Source of the DNA: an uncultured Sphingomonadales bacterium
Lineage (GTDB): Bacteria; Pseudomonadota; Alphaproteobacteria; Sphingomonadales; Sphingomonadaceae
Length of the DNA: 36,515 bases
Reading direction: 5' to 3'
Assembly (NCBI GenBank): GCA_937898525.1
Contig: CALCBC010000135.1
Coordinates: 1 to 36,515, forward strand
Part shown: piece by piece, positions 8,768 through 17,463 of the stretch
Position numbering within the stretch: the first letter of the stretch is position 1
Layout of the letters: each line of letters opens with the position of its first letter
The notes under the pieces: model-generated
Told to the model about the DNA's origin: nothing
Databases searched by the model: none
The model's input: only the letters and a program-made list of their open reading frames with translations
Program-made: the position numbers and the translations under genes

Positions 8768-9349
8768 ATGGCAACCACCACAGGCACCGCGGATCCCGAA
8801 GCGCTGGCCGCCGGGGAAGGCGTGCGGCGCCGCGATTTCATCAACATCGCCGCCGTGAGCGCGGCCGGCATCGGCGGCGTCGCCACGCTGGTCCCGCTGA
8901 TCAGCCAGATGGCGCCGTCGAAGGACGTGCTCGCCGAATCCACTACCGAGCTCGACATCTCGGCGATCGAGCCGGGCATGGCCGTCAAGGCCGTGTTCCG
9001 CAAGCAGCCGGTGTTCGTGCGCAACCTCACGCCGCAGGAAATCGAGGCGGCCAACGCCGTCGATCCCGGCAGCCTGCGCGATCCGCAGACGCTCGCCGAG
9101 CGGACCAAGGAAGGCCACGGCAACATCCTCGTGACGATGGGCGTGTGCACGCACCTCGGTTGCGTACCGCTCGGTGCCGCCGAGGGTGAGAACCGCGGCG
9201 AGTTCGGCGGGTATTTCTGCCCGTGCCACGGATCGCATTACGATACCGCCGGGCGCATCCGCAAAGGGCCGGCGCCGGCCAACCTCGAAGTGCCGGACTA
9301 TGCGTTCACATCCGATACCACGATCGTGATTGGGCAGGAGTCCGCCTGA
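8768..9349 (+). CDS. petA: ubiquinol-cytochrome c reductase Rieske iron-sulfur subunit
   Basis: A 193-residue Rieske protein, the [2Fe-2S] subunit of the cytochrome bc1 complex that passes an electron from ubiquinol to cytochrome c1. A twin-arginine signal-anchor is at residues 20-45 (RRRDFI followed by a hydrophobic stretch), consistent with Tat insertion of the folded cluster domain. The cluster ligands lie in CTHLGC (127-132) and CPCHGSHYD (151-159). ATG 8768 gives the usual N terminus; the frame is open further upstream, but that part is Pro/Arg-rich and lacks family character. The stop overlaps the ATG of petB as TGATG. First gene of the bc1 operon. Confidence 0.97.
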   Translation: MATTTGTADPEALAAGEGVRRRDFINIAAVSAAGIGGVATLVPLISQMAPSKDVLAESTTELDISAIEPGMAVKAVFRKQPVFVRNLTPQEIEAANAVDPGSLRDPQTLAERTKEGHGNILVTMGVCTHLGCVPLGAAEGENRGEFGGYFCPCHGSHYDTAGRIRKGPAPANLEVPDYAFTSDTTIVIGQESA

Positions 9350-10641
9350 TGAGCTTCCCCTGGGCCAAGCACTACGAACCCAAGGCGCCGCTGATGCGGT
9401 ACCTTGACGAGAAGCTGCCGCTGCCGCGCCTCGTCTACAACGCCATTGGCGGCGGTTACCCGGTGCCGCGCAACCTCAACTACTGGTGGAATTTTGGCGT
9501 GCTCGCCGGCTTCTGCCTGGTGCTGCAGATCGTCACCGGCGTGATCCTGGCGATGCACTACGCGGCCAACGCCGGCGTCGCCTTCGCCTCGGTCGAGCAC
9601 ATCATGCGCGACGTCAACTGGGGCTGGCTGCTGCGTTACGCCCACGCGAACGGCGCGAGCTTCTTCTTCGCGGTGATATACCTGCACATCTTCCGCGGGT
9701 TCTTCTACGGTTCCTACAAGGCGCCGCGCGAGATGGTCTGGCTGCTCGGCGTGGTCATCTTCCTGCTGCTGATGGCGACGGGCTTCATGGGCTACGTGCT
9801 GCCGTGGGGGCAGATGAGCTTCTGGGGCGCCAAGGTCATCACCGGCCTGTTCGGCGCGATCCCGCTGGTCGGCGAGCCGCTGCAGGTCTGGCTGCTTGGC
9901 GGCTTCGCGCCCGACAACGCGGCGCTCAACCGGTTCTTCTCGCTGCACTACCTGCTGCCGTTCGTGATCGCGGGCGTCGTGATCCTGCACATCTGGGCGC
10001 TGCACATCCCGGGTTCGTCGAACCCGACCGGCGTCGAGGTGAAGAGCGAGAGCGACACCGTGCCGTTCCACCCGTACTTCACCGCGAAGGACGGATTCGG
10101 GCTCGGCGTGTTCTTGCTGGTCTACCTCGCGTTCGTGTTCTTCCTGCCCAACTACCTCGGGCATCCGGACAACTACATCGAGGCCAACCCGATGGCGACG
10201 CCGGCGCATATCGTGCCCGAATGGTACTTCTGGCCGTTCTACGCGATCCTGCGCGCGTTCACCGCGGACTTCATCCTGCCGGCCAAGCTGCTCGGCGTGC
10301 TGGCTATGTTCGCCTCGATCCTGGTGTGGTTTTTCCTGCCCTGGCTCGACAAGTCGCCGGTGCGTTCGGGCCACTACCGGCCGCTGTTCCGCAAGTTCTT
10401 CTGGTTTGGGCTCATCCCGGCGATGGCGGTGCTGTTCTACTGCGGCGGCGCCCCGGCCGAGGAGCCTTACGTGATGCTCAGCCAGATCGCCACCGCGTAC
10501 TACTTCCTGCACTTCCTCGTCATCCTGCCGATCGTCTCGATGGTCGAACGGCCGGAACCGCTGCCGTTCTCGATCACCGAGGCGGTGCTCGGCTCGGACA
10601 AGCAGGCGGTGCTGGGCGAAAACACCACGCCGGCCACCTGA
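9349..10641 (+). CDS. petB: cytochrome b of the bc1 complex
   Basis: A 430-residue integral membrane protein with about eight helices that binds the two b hemes and both quinone sites. The haem ligands are visible as His pairs in helix II (RYAHANG and YLHIFRG) and helix IV (FSLHYLL and ILHIWALH). The Qo-site PEWYFWPFYAILR motif follows in the C-terminal half. The start ATG overlaps the petA stop, which couples their translation. The length fits alphaproteobacterial cytochrome b. It is followed after 27 bases by the cytochrome c1 gene with its own ribosome binding site. Confidence 0.97.
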   Translation: MSFPWAKHYEPKAPLMRYLDEKLPLPRLVYNAIGGGYPVPRNLNYWWNFGVLAGFCLVLQIVTGVILAMHYAANAGVAFASVEHIMRDVNWGWLLRYAHANGASFFFAVIYLHIFRGFFYGSYKAPREMVWLLGVVIFLLLMATGFMGYVLPWGQMSFWGAKVITGLFGAIPLVGEPLQVWLLGGFAPDNAALNRFFSLHYLLPFVIAGVVILHIWALHIPGSSNPTGVEVKSESDTVPFHPYFTAKDGFGLGVFLLVYLAFVFFLPNYLGHPDNYIEANPMATPAHIVPEWYFWPFYAILRAFTADFILPAKLLGVLAMFASILVWFFLPWLDKSPVRSGHYRPLFRKFFWFGLIPAMAVLFYCGGAPAEEPYVMLSQIATAYYFLHFLVILPIVSMVERPEPLPFSITEAVLGSDKQAVLGENTTPAT

Positions 10642-10668
10642 GCGCGCGGGACTAAGGGAAAAGACGCA

Positions 10669-11523
10669 ATGATCAGGTTGATCGGCATACTCGTCGGGCT
10701 CGGCTTCACCGTGGCGGTGCTGTGGGCCTTCGGTTCAGGCTCGGCCGCGGTGATCGGCCAGGGCTACTTCGTGGAGCCCACCGCGGAGCACGAGTTCCAT
10801 GAGGAACCCAAGCCGCTGCACCTCGCCAGCGATGGCCCGTTCGGCAAGTGGGACCTGCAGCAGCTGCAGCGCGGCTACCAGGTCTACAAGGAGGTCTGCT
10901 CGGCCTGCCACTCGCTGAAGTACGTGGCATTCCGCGACCTCGCACAGCTTGGCTACAGCGAGGCCGAGGTCAAGGCGACCGCGGCGAGCTGGACGGTCCC
11001 CGGCGTCGACCCGAATACCGGCGAGGCTACGACCCGTCCTGGCACGCCGACCGACTACTTCCCGTCGCCGTTCGCCAACGACATCGCCGCGCGCGCGGCG
11101 AACAACAACGCGATTCCGCCGGACCTGTCGCTGATGACCAAGGCGCGGCACGGCGGCGCGGCCTACGTCTACTCGCTGCTCACCGGCTACCAGGAGCAGC
11201 CGGCCGAACTGCTCGAGCGGTTCCCCGACGCCAAGACCGGTACGGGCCTCTATTACAACCCGTACTTCCCGAACCTGAACCTGGCGATGGCGCCGCCGCT
11301 GTCTGACGGTCAGGTGACCTACGCCGACGGCACGCCGGCCACGGTCGACCAGATGTCCAAGGACGTCGCCGCGTTCCTGACGTGGACGGCCGAGCCCACG
11401 CTGATCAAGCGCAAGCAGACCGGCTGGGCGGTGCTAGGGTTCGTGCTCTTCGCCACCATCCTCGCCTGGCTCGCCAAGCAGCAGGTCTGGGCCGGGGTGA
11501 AGCCGAAGCGGCGCGAGGATTGA
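10669..11523 (+). CDS. petC: cytochrome c1 of the bc1 complex
   Basis: A 284-residue protein with an N-terminal signal/hydrophobic segment (residues 2-25). The covalent haem site CSACH is at 77-81 and the probable axial methionine is M207 in LAMAPPLSDG. A C-terminal membrane anchor spans about 250-272 and ends in a positively charged tail (KPKRRED). It accepts electrons from the Rieske protein and passes them to soluble or membrane cytochrome c. AAGGGA lies about 9 bases before the ATG. The stop overlaps the TTG start of apt by 4 bases, so apt is translated from the bc1 message. Confidence 0.96.
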   Translation: MIRLIGILVGLGFTVAVLWAFGSGSAAVIGQGYFVEPTAEHEFHEEPKPLHLASDGPFGKWDLQQLQRGYQVYKEVCSACHSLKYVAFRDLAQLGYSEAEVKATAASWTVPGVDPNTGEATTRPGTPTDYFPSPFANDIAARAANNNAIPPDLSLMTKARHGGAAYVYSLLTGYQEQPAELLERFPDAKTGTGLYYNPYFPNLNLAMAPPLSDGQVTYADGTPATVDQMSKDVAAFLTWTAEPTLIKRKQTGWAVLGFVLFATILAWLAKQQVWAGVKPKRRED

Positions 11524-12056
11524 CCCCGGCCGATATCAAGGCGCTGGTCCGCACGATCCCGGATTTTCCGGCGGCGGGGATCCAGTTCCGCGATATCACG
11601 ACGCTCATCGCGGATGGCGAAGGTTTCGCCGCGACGATCGACCATCTCGTCGAACGCGCGGCCGTAACCGAGAGCTCGTCCGTTGCCGGCATCGAGGCGC
11701 GCGGGTTCATTTTCGGCTCGGCGATCGCCGCCCGGCTGGGGCTCGGCTTCGTGCCCCTGCGCAAGGCCGGCAAGCTGCCCGTGGCGACGATTGGCATCGA
11801 TTATGCGCTCGAGTACGGTGCCGCACGGCTCGAACTCGATCCGGGGGCCATCCGCGGTGGCGAGCGCGTGTTGCTGGTCGACGACCTCATCGCCACCGGG
11901 GGGACCGCGCTCGCCGGAGCCCAGCTGCTGAGGCAGGCGGGCGCCACGGTCGAACACGCGCTGTTCGTGATCGACCTGCCAGACCTCGGCGGGGCCGACG
12001 CCTTGCGCGACGCGGGCATCGCCGCCCAGGCCCTGCTGGATTTCCCCGGACATTGA
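11520..12056 (+). CDS. apt: adenine phosphoribosyltransferase
   Basis: A 178-residue purine salvage enzyme that makes AMP from adenine and PRPP. The N terminus IPDFPAAGIQFRDITTL (residues 13-29) and the PRPP-binding motif VLLVDDLIATGGTA (117-130) are diagnostic. The TTG start at 11520 sits in a TTGA overlap with the cytochrome c1 stop; it places the conserved N terminus correctly and gives the standard length, whereas longer versions would overlap petC out of frame. Its PRPP substrate is made by prs, encoded at 32.3 kb in the same window. Confidence 0.94.
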   Translation: MTPADIKALVRTIPDFPAAGIQFRDITTLIADGEGFAATIDHLVERAAVTESSSVAGIEARGFIFGSAIAARLGLGFVPLRKAGKLPVATIGIDYALEYGAARLELDPGAIRGGERVLLVDDLIATGGTALAGAQLLRQAGATVEHALFVIDLPDLGGADALRDAGIAAQALLDFPGH

Positions 12057-12134
12057 GCCGGTTTCACGGAAAGATTTCGGTGCGCAGGCATTGACCCCGG
12101 GGATGGAACGCGAGCCGGGATTTCCTCACTGACG

Positions 12135-13982
12135 ATGCAAGATCAGGCTCTCGTCATCGCCCTCGTCGGCCTGCTCGGGATCGGGGCACAGTGGATTGCC
12201 TGGCGCAGCGGCTGGCCGGCGATCGTGCTGATGCTGGCGGCCGGGTTCCTCGCCGGTCCCGTCCTCGGGCTGTTCGATCCGCGCGAGATCTTCGGCGACC
12301 TGCTCGGACCGATGATCTCGATCGGCGTAGCGCTGATCCTGTTCGAGGGCGGCCTGCAACTCGATTTCCGCGAATTCCGCAAGTACGGGGAGGGCGTCTG
12401 GCGGCTCGTACTGATCGGCGCGCCGGTCGGATGGCTGCTCGGTTCGCTGGCTTGCTACTACATCGCCGGGCTCGTCTGGCCGGTGGCCATCCTGTTCGCG
12501 GGCGTCCTGGTGGTGACCGGGCCCACTGTGGTGCTGCCGCTGCTGCGCCAGGCCAACATCCAGCCGCGCCCGGCCGCGATCCTGCGTTGGGAAGCGATCG
12601 TCAACGATCCCGTCGGCGCGCTCTGTGCTGTCATCGCCTACGAGTACTTCCGTCTGTCGCGCGACGGCGCCTCGGTGATAGCGATCGTCCCACCGCTGAT
12701 CCTCGCCGCGGTGGCTTCGGCCGGGATCGGCTTCGCTGCGGCGAGGGCCATCGGGTGGGCGTTTTCGCGCGGGCTCGTGCCCGAGTACCTGAAGGCGCCG
12801 GTGCTGCTGGTCGCGGTGATCGCGACCTTCGTCGGCTGCAACCTGATCGAGCATGAAGCGGGCCTCGTGGCGGTAACGGTCATGGGCGTTGCGCTGGCCA
12901 ACATGCCGACCGCCAACCTGCGGAGCTTCCACCCGTTCAAGCAGAACGTCGCGACCCTGCTCGTGTCGGGCATCTTCGTCCTGCTTGCTGCCTCGCTCGA
13001 TGTGACGGAGTTGCGCGCGTTCGAATGGCGCTTCGGCCTGTTCCTGCTCGCCCTGCTGTTCCTCGTCCGCCCCGCCACGATCCTGCTGAGCCTGCTGTTC
13101 AGCGGCATCCCATGGAAGGAGCGGCTGTTCCTCGCATGGATCGCCCCGCGCGGCATCGTCATGGTCTCGATTTCCGGCCTGTTCGCCCTTCGGCTCGAGG
13201 AGGTCGGGTTCGCCGACGGCACCCTCCTGATCGGCCTCAGCTTTGCGGTGGTGGTGGCGACCATCGTCGCCCACGGCTTCACCATCGACCGCGTCGCGCG
13301 CTGGCTCGGCGTCAAGGGTGAGGCTCTGCCCGGCCTGCTGATCGTCGGCTCGACGCCGTGGACCGTCGCGCTGGCCAAACAGGTGCGCGAGCTCGGCAAT
13401 CCCGTACTGATCGCCGACGCGAGCTGGCGTCGGCTCAAGCTTGCAAAAGAGGCGGGCATTCCCGCCTATCACGGGGAAGTCCTCCACGAGGAGGCGGAGC
13501 ACGAGCTCGATCTCAACCCGTTCCAGGTGCTCGTCGCAGCGACCGACAACGAGGCCTACAACGCGCTGGTCTGTTCGGAATTCGCCCCGGAGATCGGTTC
13601 CGATTCGGTGTATCAGCTCGGCGCCGCGGATGCCGGCGACGATCCGCGGGAGCTGCCCGCGTCCTTGAGGGGCCAGGCGCTGTTCGCTACGGGTTTCGGC
13701 ATCGACGACGTCGAACAACGCCAGAGCGAGGGCTGGGTCTTCCGCAAGACCCGGCTGTCCGAGCAGTTCGGGCTCGAGGATGCGAAAGCCGCCTTGCCGG
13801 ACGAGGCGGAAATCCTGCTGTTGGTACGGGCCAATGGCCGCATGCGCTTCTTCACGCACGCGGCGACGCCCGAGCCGCGGCCAGGGGATACGGTGATCTC
13901 GTTCTCGCCACCCCAGGCCAGGCCCGCCCCGGCCGAGAAGGGCTCACGCGGCCGGAAGAAGTCGCGCGCCGCCGCTGCGTAA
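12135..13982 (+). CDS. CPA1-family cation:proton antiporter with C-terminal TrkA-N-like domain
   Basis: A 615-residue protein. Residues 1-380 form 11-13 membrane helices of the sodium/hydrogen exchanger fold, with the helix FEGGLQLDFREFRKYG (about 72-87) and the buried Asp of AIVNDPVGAL near 158. Residues about 390-480 form a Rossmann-like TrkA-N (RCK) domain beginning GLLIVGSTPWTVALAKQV, which usually senses nucleotides or potassium. The C terminus is a Lys/Arg/Ala-rich tail. It probably exchanges Na+ or K+ for H+ in the inner membrane. The 78-base gap before it may hold its own promoter; no strong ribosome binding site is seen at ATG 12135. Confidence 0.88.
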   Translation: MQDQALVIALVGLLGIGAQWIAWRSGWPAIVLMLAAGFLAGPVLGLFDPREIFGDLLGPMISIGVALILFEGGLQLDFREFRKYGEGVWRLVLIGAPVGWLLGSLACYYIAGLVWPVAILFAGVLVVTGPTVVLPLLRQANIQPRPAAILRWEAIVNDPVGALCAVIAYEYFRLSRDGASVIAIVPPLILAAVASAGIGFAAARAIGWAFSRGLVPEYLKAPVLLVAVIATFVGCNLIEHEAGLVAVTVMGVALANMPTANLRSFHPFKQNVATLLVSGIFVLLAASLDVTELRAFEWRFGLFLLALLFLVRPATILLSLLFSGIPWKERLFLAWIAPRGIVMVSISGLFALRLEEVGFADGTLLIGLSFAVVVATIVAHGFTIDRVARWLGVKGEALPGLLIVGSTPWTVALAKQVRELGNPVLIADASWRRLKLAKEAGIPAYHGEVLHEEAEHELDLNPFQVLVAATDNEAYNALVCSEFAPEIGSDSVYQLGAADAGDDPRELPASLRGQALFATGFGIDDVEQRQSEGWVFRKTRLSEQFGLEDAKAALPDEAEILLLVRANGRMRFFTHAATPEPRPGDTVISFSPPQARPAPAEKGSRGRKKSRAAAA

Positions 13983-13991
13983 GAGGAGAGG

Positions 13992-14588
13992 ATGACGAAG
14001 CGACACCTGATCCCGATGGCCGGCCTGGCGCTTGTCGTCGCCTCTTGCGAACGCGCTCCCGAACGGCAGGCTCCCGACCAGGATCCGACACCGCCGCCGG
14101 CGCCGGTCGAGCAAGTGACGCCTTCGATCATCCGCCCCGATGTGCTGCCGCAGCAGCCGGAAGCTGCTCCCGATCCGCTGGAGCTGACCGTGCCGTTCGC
14201 CGAAGGCGGCACGGCATTGAGCGAGGCCGCCGAGGCCGTGCTCGGGAAGGTGCTCGAATCGCGCCAGCTAGCCGAGGGCTGGCCGATCGTGCTGCGCGGC
14301 CACACCGATTCAGCCGGCCACGACGAGGCCAACCTGCGCGTCTCGCGTCGCAGGGCCGAGGCCGTCGCCGAATGGCTGACCGAGCGCGGCGTCGATCCCG
14401 GGCGCATCGAGGTCGTGGCGCTGGGCGAGCAGCGGCCGGTGGCGCCCAACGCCCGGCTCGACGGCACGCCCGACGAGGAAGGGCGCGCGCGCAATCGCCG
14501 CGTCACCGTGTCGATCGCTCCCCCGACCACGGAGGGCGAAGGAGCCCAAGACCGAGAGGAAGCGGGCGGCGAGGAGCCTGACAGTTGA
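13992..14588 (+). CDS. OmpA-family peptidoglycan-binding lipoprotein
   Basis: A 198-residue protein with a short signal peptide and lipobox ending at C19 (VVASC), then a Pro-rich linker (about 24-60) and an OmpA C-terminal domain (about 64-178). The domain shows the diaminopimelate-binding signature: LRGHTDSAGHDEANLRVSRRRAEAV with NRRVTVSI near the end. It is expected to be anchored in the outer membrane and bind peptidoglycan. AAGAGGAGAGG directly precedes the ATG. It starts 9 bases after the antiporter stop and is probably co-transcribed with it. Confidence 0.9.
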   Translation: MTKRHLIPMAGLALVVASCERAPERQAPDQDPTPPPAPVEQVTPSIIRPDVLPQQPEAAPDPLELTVPFAEGGTALSEAAEAVLGKVLESRQLAEGWPIVLRGHTDSAGHDEANLRVSRRRAEAVAEWLTERGVDPGRIEVVALGEQRPVAPNARLDGTPDEEGRARNRRVTVSIAPPTTEGEGAQDREEAGGEEPDS

Positions 14589-14628
14589 CGCGGAGCCCCG
14601 ACAAGTGGCAATCGCCGCCACGGGCTGA

Positions 14629-14702
14629 GCGGGTATAGCATAGTGGTAATGCACTAGCCTTCCAAGCTAGCTAGACGGGTTCGATTCCCGTTACCCGCTC
14701 CA
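14629..14702 (+). tRNA. tRNA-Gly(TCC)
   Basis: The acceptor stem GCGGGTA (14629-14635) pairs with TACCCGC (14692-14698), followed by discriminator T and an encoded CCA (14700-14702). The anticodon arm is CTAGC-CTTCCAA-GCTAG with anticodon TCC, and the T arm is ACGGG-TTCGATT-CCCGT. U73 is usual for bacterial tRNA-Gly. It lies 40 bases after the OmpA lipoprotein gene. Confidence 0.97.
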
Positions 14703-15010
14703 CCTCCTCCCGGTTTCCGTCTACCTCGTGCCTCGCGCGCGAGGCCATGTCATCGGCCTGGGCGCCTTCCACCTTGGCGCCGTCAAGTATCGGCAAGACT
14801 GGTTTCGCACGGGCGCGGGCTTCGAATTAGACGTCGCCGGATCGCGGCTCTCCGTCATGGGCAATGTCACGACGAAAGGCGAGGCGTCCAACGCCTCGGT
14901 TGCCGCCAACTGGCGGTCCTTCCGGTCTGCGAAGCCTCGAACTCGCGATTGCATTTCGCGAGCGCCCGAGAGCGATTGTTCCGGATTCGGCGAAAGCCGA
15001 TCGGCCTGAA
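14703..15010. other. gene-poor stretch between tRNA-Gly and the LD-carboxypeptidase gene
   Basis: About 308 bases without a convincing intact gene. It holds the possible barrel remnant described separately, a 16-base perfect palindrome GCCTCGCGCGCGAGGC (14730-14745), and a hairpin CTCGCG-N9-CGCGAG (14942-14962). Neither is followed by a T-run in either direction, so no clear terminator is seen. Base use from 14870 to 15000 is slightly less GC-rich than in the neighbouring genes. Confidence 0.5.
14728..14916 (+). pseudogene. possible remnant of an outer-membrane beta-barrel C terminus
   Basis: This frame encodes alternating hydrophobic/polar strands ending RLSVMGNVTTKG followed by NASVAANWR, which resembles the last strands of an autotransporter-type barrel. 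There is no signal peptide, no proper barrel length and no terminal aromatic residue before the frame runs into Arg/Ser-rich sequence. It starts immediately after tRNA-Gly, a common integration site, so it may be debris of an old insertion. The similarity is by eye only; chance coding shadow is a real alternative. Confidence 0.3.
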
Positions 15011-16048
15011 CTAGGCGACGACCGGCTCGAGCACGCGAATCGTGCCTGAGCCCGCGTCGATCTCCACGTCCGCTCCGTACGGCAGGCTCAGCTGGTTCGC
15101 GACGTGGCCGATGTTGGCTCCGCCGAACGCGGGCACACCGAGCGGGGCGAGGTAGTGCTCGAGCAGCTGCGGGATCGTGAAGCCGGTGTAGCCCTCGACT
15201 CCGGCCGTGCAGCGCGTGCACTGGCCGAACACTACGCCGGCAATCTTGCCGAGGATCCCGGCAAGGTCGAGCTGGCTCAGCATGCGGTCGATGCGGTACT
15301 CGGCCTCGCCGACATCCTCGAGGAACAGGATCGCGCCGTCGAAGTCGGGCAGCCACGGCGTGCCGACCAGCGCGCTCATTACCGAAAGGTTGCCGCCGAG
15401 CAGCCGGCCGCGCGCGATACCGGGGCGGATCGTGGCGACACGCCAGCGGTCCGGGGTTAGCAGGTCGGTTTCCTCGGGAGACGGCGGCACGAATTCGGGC
15501 GCCTCGGCTGCGAACGCCAGCCGCCAGAAGCTCTCCCAGCTGATCTCGAGCCAGCTGTTGGCGGCATTCGGAGCGTGGATCGTCGCAAAGCCGGCCTTCG
15601 CGGCGAACGCGAGATGCAATGCGGTCACGTCGCTGTAGCCGATCAGCAACTTGGGGTTGGACCGGATCGTGTCCCAGTCGAGAAGCGGCAGCAGCCGCGC
15701 GCAGCCCCACCCGCCGCGCACCGCGAACAGCGCCTTGACCTCGGGATCGGCGAACATCGCATTGATGTCGCCCGCGCGCTGTTCGTCGGTCCCGGCGAGA
15801 TAGCCGTGGCGGCTCCCCACGTGCGGTGCGACGCGCGGCACCAGCCCCATGCCCTCGATGGTGAACCTGACCCTGTCGATCTGCGCCTGGTCGTCGCTGA
15901 AGCCCGCCGGCTCGATCAGCGCGACCGTGTCGCCGGGTCTCAGCCGCGGCGGCCTGCGACGGCTTGCCGGGATCGCTGGAGCCGGCGCCAGCGCGAGCGC
16001 GGCCGCCAGTCCGCCGAGGCTCCCGATGACCGACCGCCTGCTGAGCAT
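15011..16048 (-). CDS. LD-carboxypeptidase (S66 family), Tat-exported
   Basis: A 345-residue S66 peptidase that removes the terminal D-alanine from tetrapeptide stems during murein recycling. The N terminus LSRRSVIGSLGGLAAALALAPA is a twin-arginine signal, so this copy is likely periplasmic, unlike E. coli LdcA. The nucleophile is the Ser of GYSDVTALH, in the usual position, with the Glu of LEDVGEAEYRIDRML and the His of IGHVANQLSLPYG completing the Ser-Glu-His triad. ATG 16048 is used because the Tat signal starts there; a longer reading adds an Arg-rich leader. It lies downstream of the MFS transporter gene with a 34-base gap. Confidence 0.9.
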   Translation of the reverse strand: MLSRRSVIGSLGGLAAALALAPAPAIPASRRRPPRLRPGDTVALIEPAGFSDDQAQIDRVRFTIEGMGLVPRVAPHVGSRHGYLAGTDEQRAGDINAMFADPEVKALFAVRGGWGCARLLPLLDWDTIRSNPKLLIGYSDVTALHLAFAAKAGFATIHAPNAANSWLEISWESFWRLAFAAEAPEFVPPSPEETDLLTPDRWRVATIRPGIARGRLLGGNLSVMSALVGTPWLPDFDGAILFLEDVGEAEYRIDRMLSQLDLAGILGKIAGVVFGQCTRCTAGVEGYTGFTIPQLLEHYLAPLGVPAFGGANIGHVANQLSLPYGADVEIDAGSGTIRVLEPVVA

Positions 16049-16082
16049 CCCGCGTCCATAGCATCGGTATGCCGACAGGCCA

Positions 16083-17414
16083 TCAATGGAACGCCGCCGT
16101 CTCCGTGCGAGCAAAGACCGGCGCACGGCCTGCCGACACTGCGAACAGGCACAGCAGCGCGTAGCATGCGGCCGGGGCGGTCAGCGCAGTCACGTAGCCG
16201 GCGTGGTCCGACAGCGCCCCCACGAGCAGCGGCAGGAACGCGCCCCCGACGATCGCCGTGCACAACAACCCCGAGGTCGCCTCGGTGCTGGCGGTTGAGC
16301 GCTCGAGCGTCAGCGTGAAGATCACCGGAAACATGAGCGAGTTGAACAGCCCGATCGCGAGCGCGACGAACCCGGCCGATACGCCGCCCACGGCCACGAC
16401 GTAGAGGCACATCGCGCAGGCGATCGCCGTGAACAAAGCGAGCAGGCCCGCCGCGTTGAAGCGCGCGAGCAGGGCCGAGCCAATCGCGCGGCCGACCATC
16501 GCACCCCCCCAGTAGAATGCGACCGCCTTGCCGGCCTCCTGCAGGCTGACTCCCGGCACGCCGTCGCTGCCCATCGCGTGACCGAGAAGCGGCACGGCGA
16601 ACGGCACGTCCGAGCCGCCCCACACTGCGTCGGAGTTGAGGAAAAGCGCCATCTGCGAGCCGATCGCCACTTCGGCCCCGACGTAGAGGAAGATCGCCGC
16701 GCCGCCGAACATCGTCCAGCGCGAGGCGAGCGCCTCTCCGATCAGGGCGAACAGGCCCTTGCCCGAGGCGGTGTCGGGAGCGGCGGCGGCGACGGTGCGG
16801 CGGCTGAACCAGAAGAATGCCAGCAGCAGCAGGATCAGCCCGGCGATCCAGAAATAGGCGCGGTCGATCCCGGCGAGCGCCGCGTCGCGTACCTCGGGAG
16901 TGATTGCGGTTCCTTGCTTGACCTCGACGCCCTCGAGGAACAGCACCGCGCCGAGGAACGGCCCGATGAAGGTGCCGAGGCTGTTGAAGGTCTGCGACAG
17001 CGTCAGCCGGAAGTGGCTGCCCCTGGGATCGCCGAGCGCGGCGGCCAGCGGGTTCGCGGCCACCTGAAGGATGGTGATCCCGCTCGCCAGCACGAACAGC
17101 CCGAGCAGGACCAGCGAGTAGATCGCGAGGTTCGCCGCGCCGAGCATGATCAGGCAGGCGAGTGCCATCATCGCCAGCGCCAGCAGGATCGTCGGCACCG
17201 CGCGCAGCCGCGCGAGCAGCACCGCAGCGGGGAACGAGACGAGCCCGTAGGCGATGAAGAACGCGAACGCCGAAAGCTGCGCCTGCAGGTCCGTCAGCGT
17301 GAAGATGCCCTTCACCGCGGCGACCAGCGGATCGATCAGCGAAGTGATGAACCCCCAGGCGAAGAACAGCGTCGTCACCGCGACGAACGCGGCGCGCACC
17401 GCAGGCTTGCTCAT
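16083..17414 (-). CDS. FucP/GluP-type sugar MFS transporter
   Basis: A 443-residue protein with twelve predicted membrane helices. The opening FFAWGFITSLIDPLVAAVKGIF, and LTLSQTFNSLGTFIGPFLGAVLF (about 133-155), match the fucose/glucose/galactose:H+ symporter branch rather than other MFS families. GGGAGGA lies 7 bases upstream of ATG 17414, which decides the start over a longer frame. The sugar cannot be assigned from sequence; glucose/galactose-type is likely from the family. It sits between panC and the LD-carboxypeptidase gene on the same strand; murein recycling or amino-sugar uptake is a possible but unproven link. Confidence 0.88.
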   Translation of the reverse strand: MSKPAVRAAFVAVTTLFFAWGFITSLIDPLVAAVKGIFTLTDLQAQLSAFAFFIAYGLVSFPAAVLLARLRAVPTILLALAMMALACLIMLGAANLAIYSLVLLGLFVLASGITILQVAANPLAAALGDPRGSHFRLTLSQTFNSLGTFIGPFLGAVLFLEGVEVKQGTAITPEVRDAALAGIDRAYFWIAGLILLLLAFFWFSRRTVAAAAPDTASGKGLFALIGEALASRWTMFGGAAIFLYVGAEVAIGSQMALFLNSDAVWGGSDVPFAVPLLGHAMGSDGVPGVSLQEAGKAVAFYWGGAMVGRAIGSALLARFNAAGLLALFTAIACAMCLYVVAVGGVSAGFVALAIGLFNSLMFPVIFTLTLERSTASTEATSGLLCTAIVGGAFLPLLVGALSDHAGYVTALTAPAACYALLCLFAVSAGRAPVFARTETAAFH

Positions 17415-17463
17415 CGGGTATCCTCCCATCCGCGCATTGCGCGCCCCGGAAGCGAACCTGCCT

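Noticed and set aside
12126..13859. 577-codon antisense frame over the antiporter gene
   Set aside because: The peptide is an Arg/Asp/Gln-rich shadow, while the sense strand gives a clear antiporter with TrkA-N domain.
14730..14745. 16-base palindrome as a terminator of tRNA-Gly
   Set aside because: No loop and no T-run follow; a perfect palindrome in GC-rich DNA can occur by chance.
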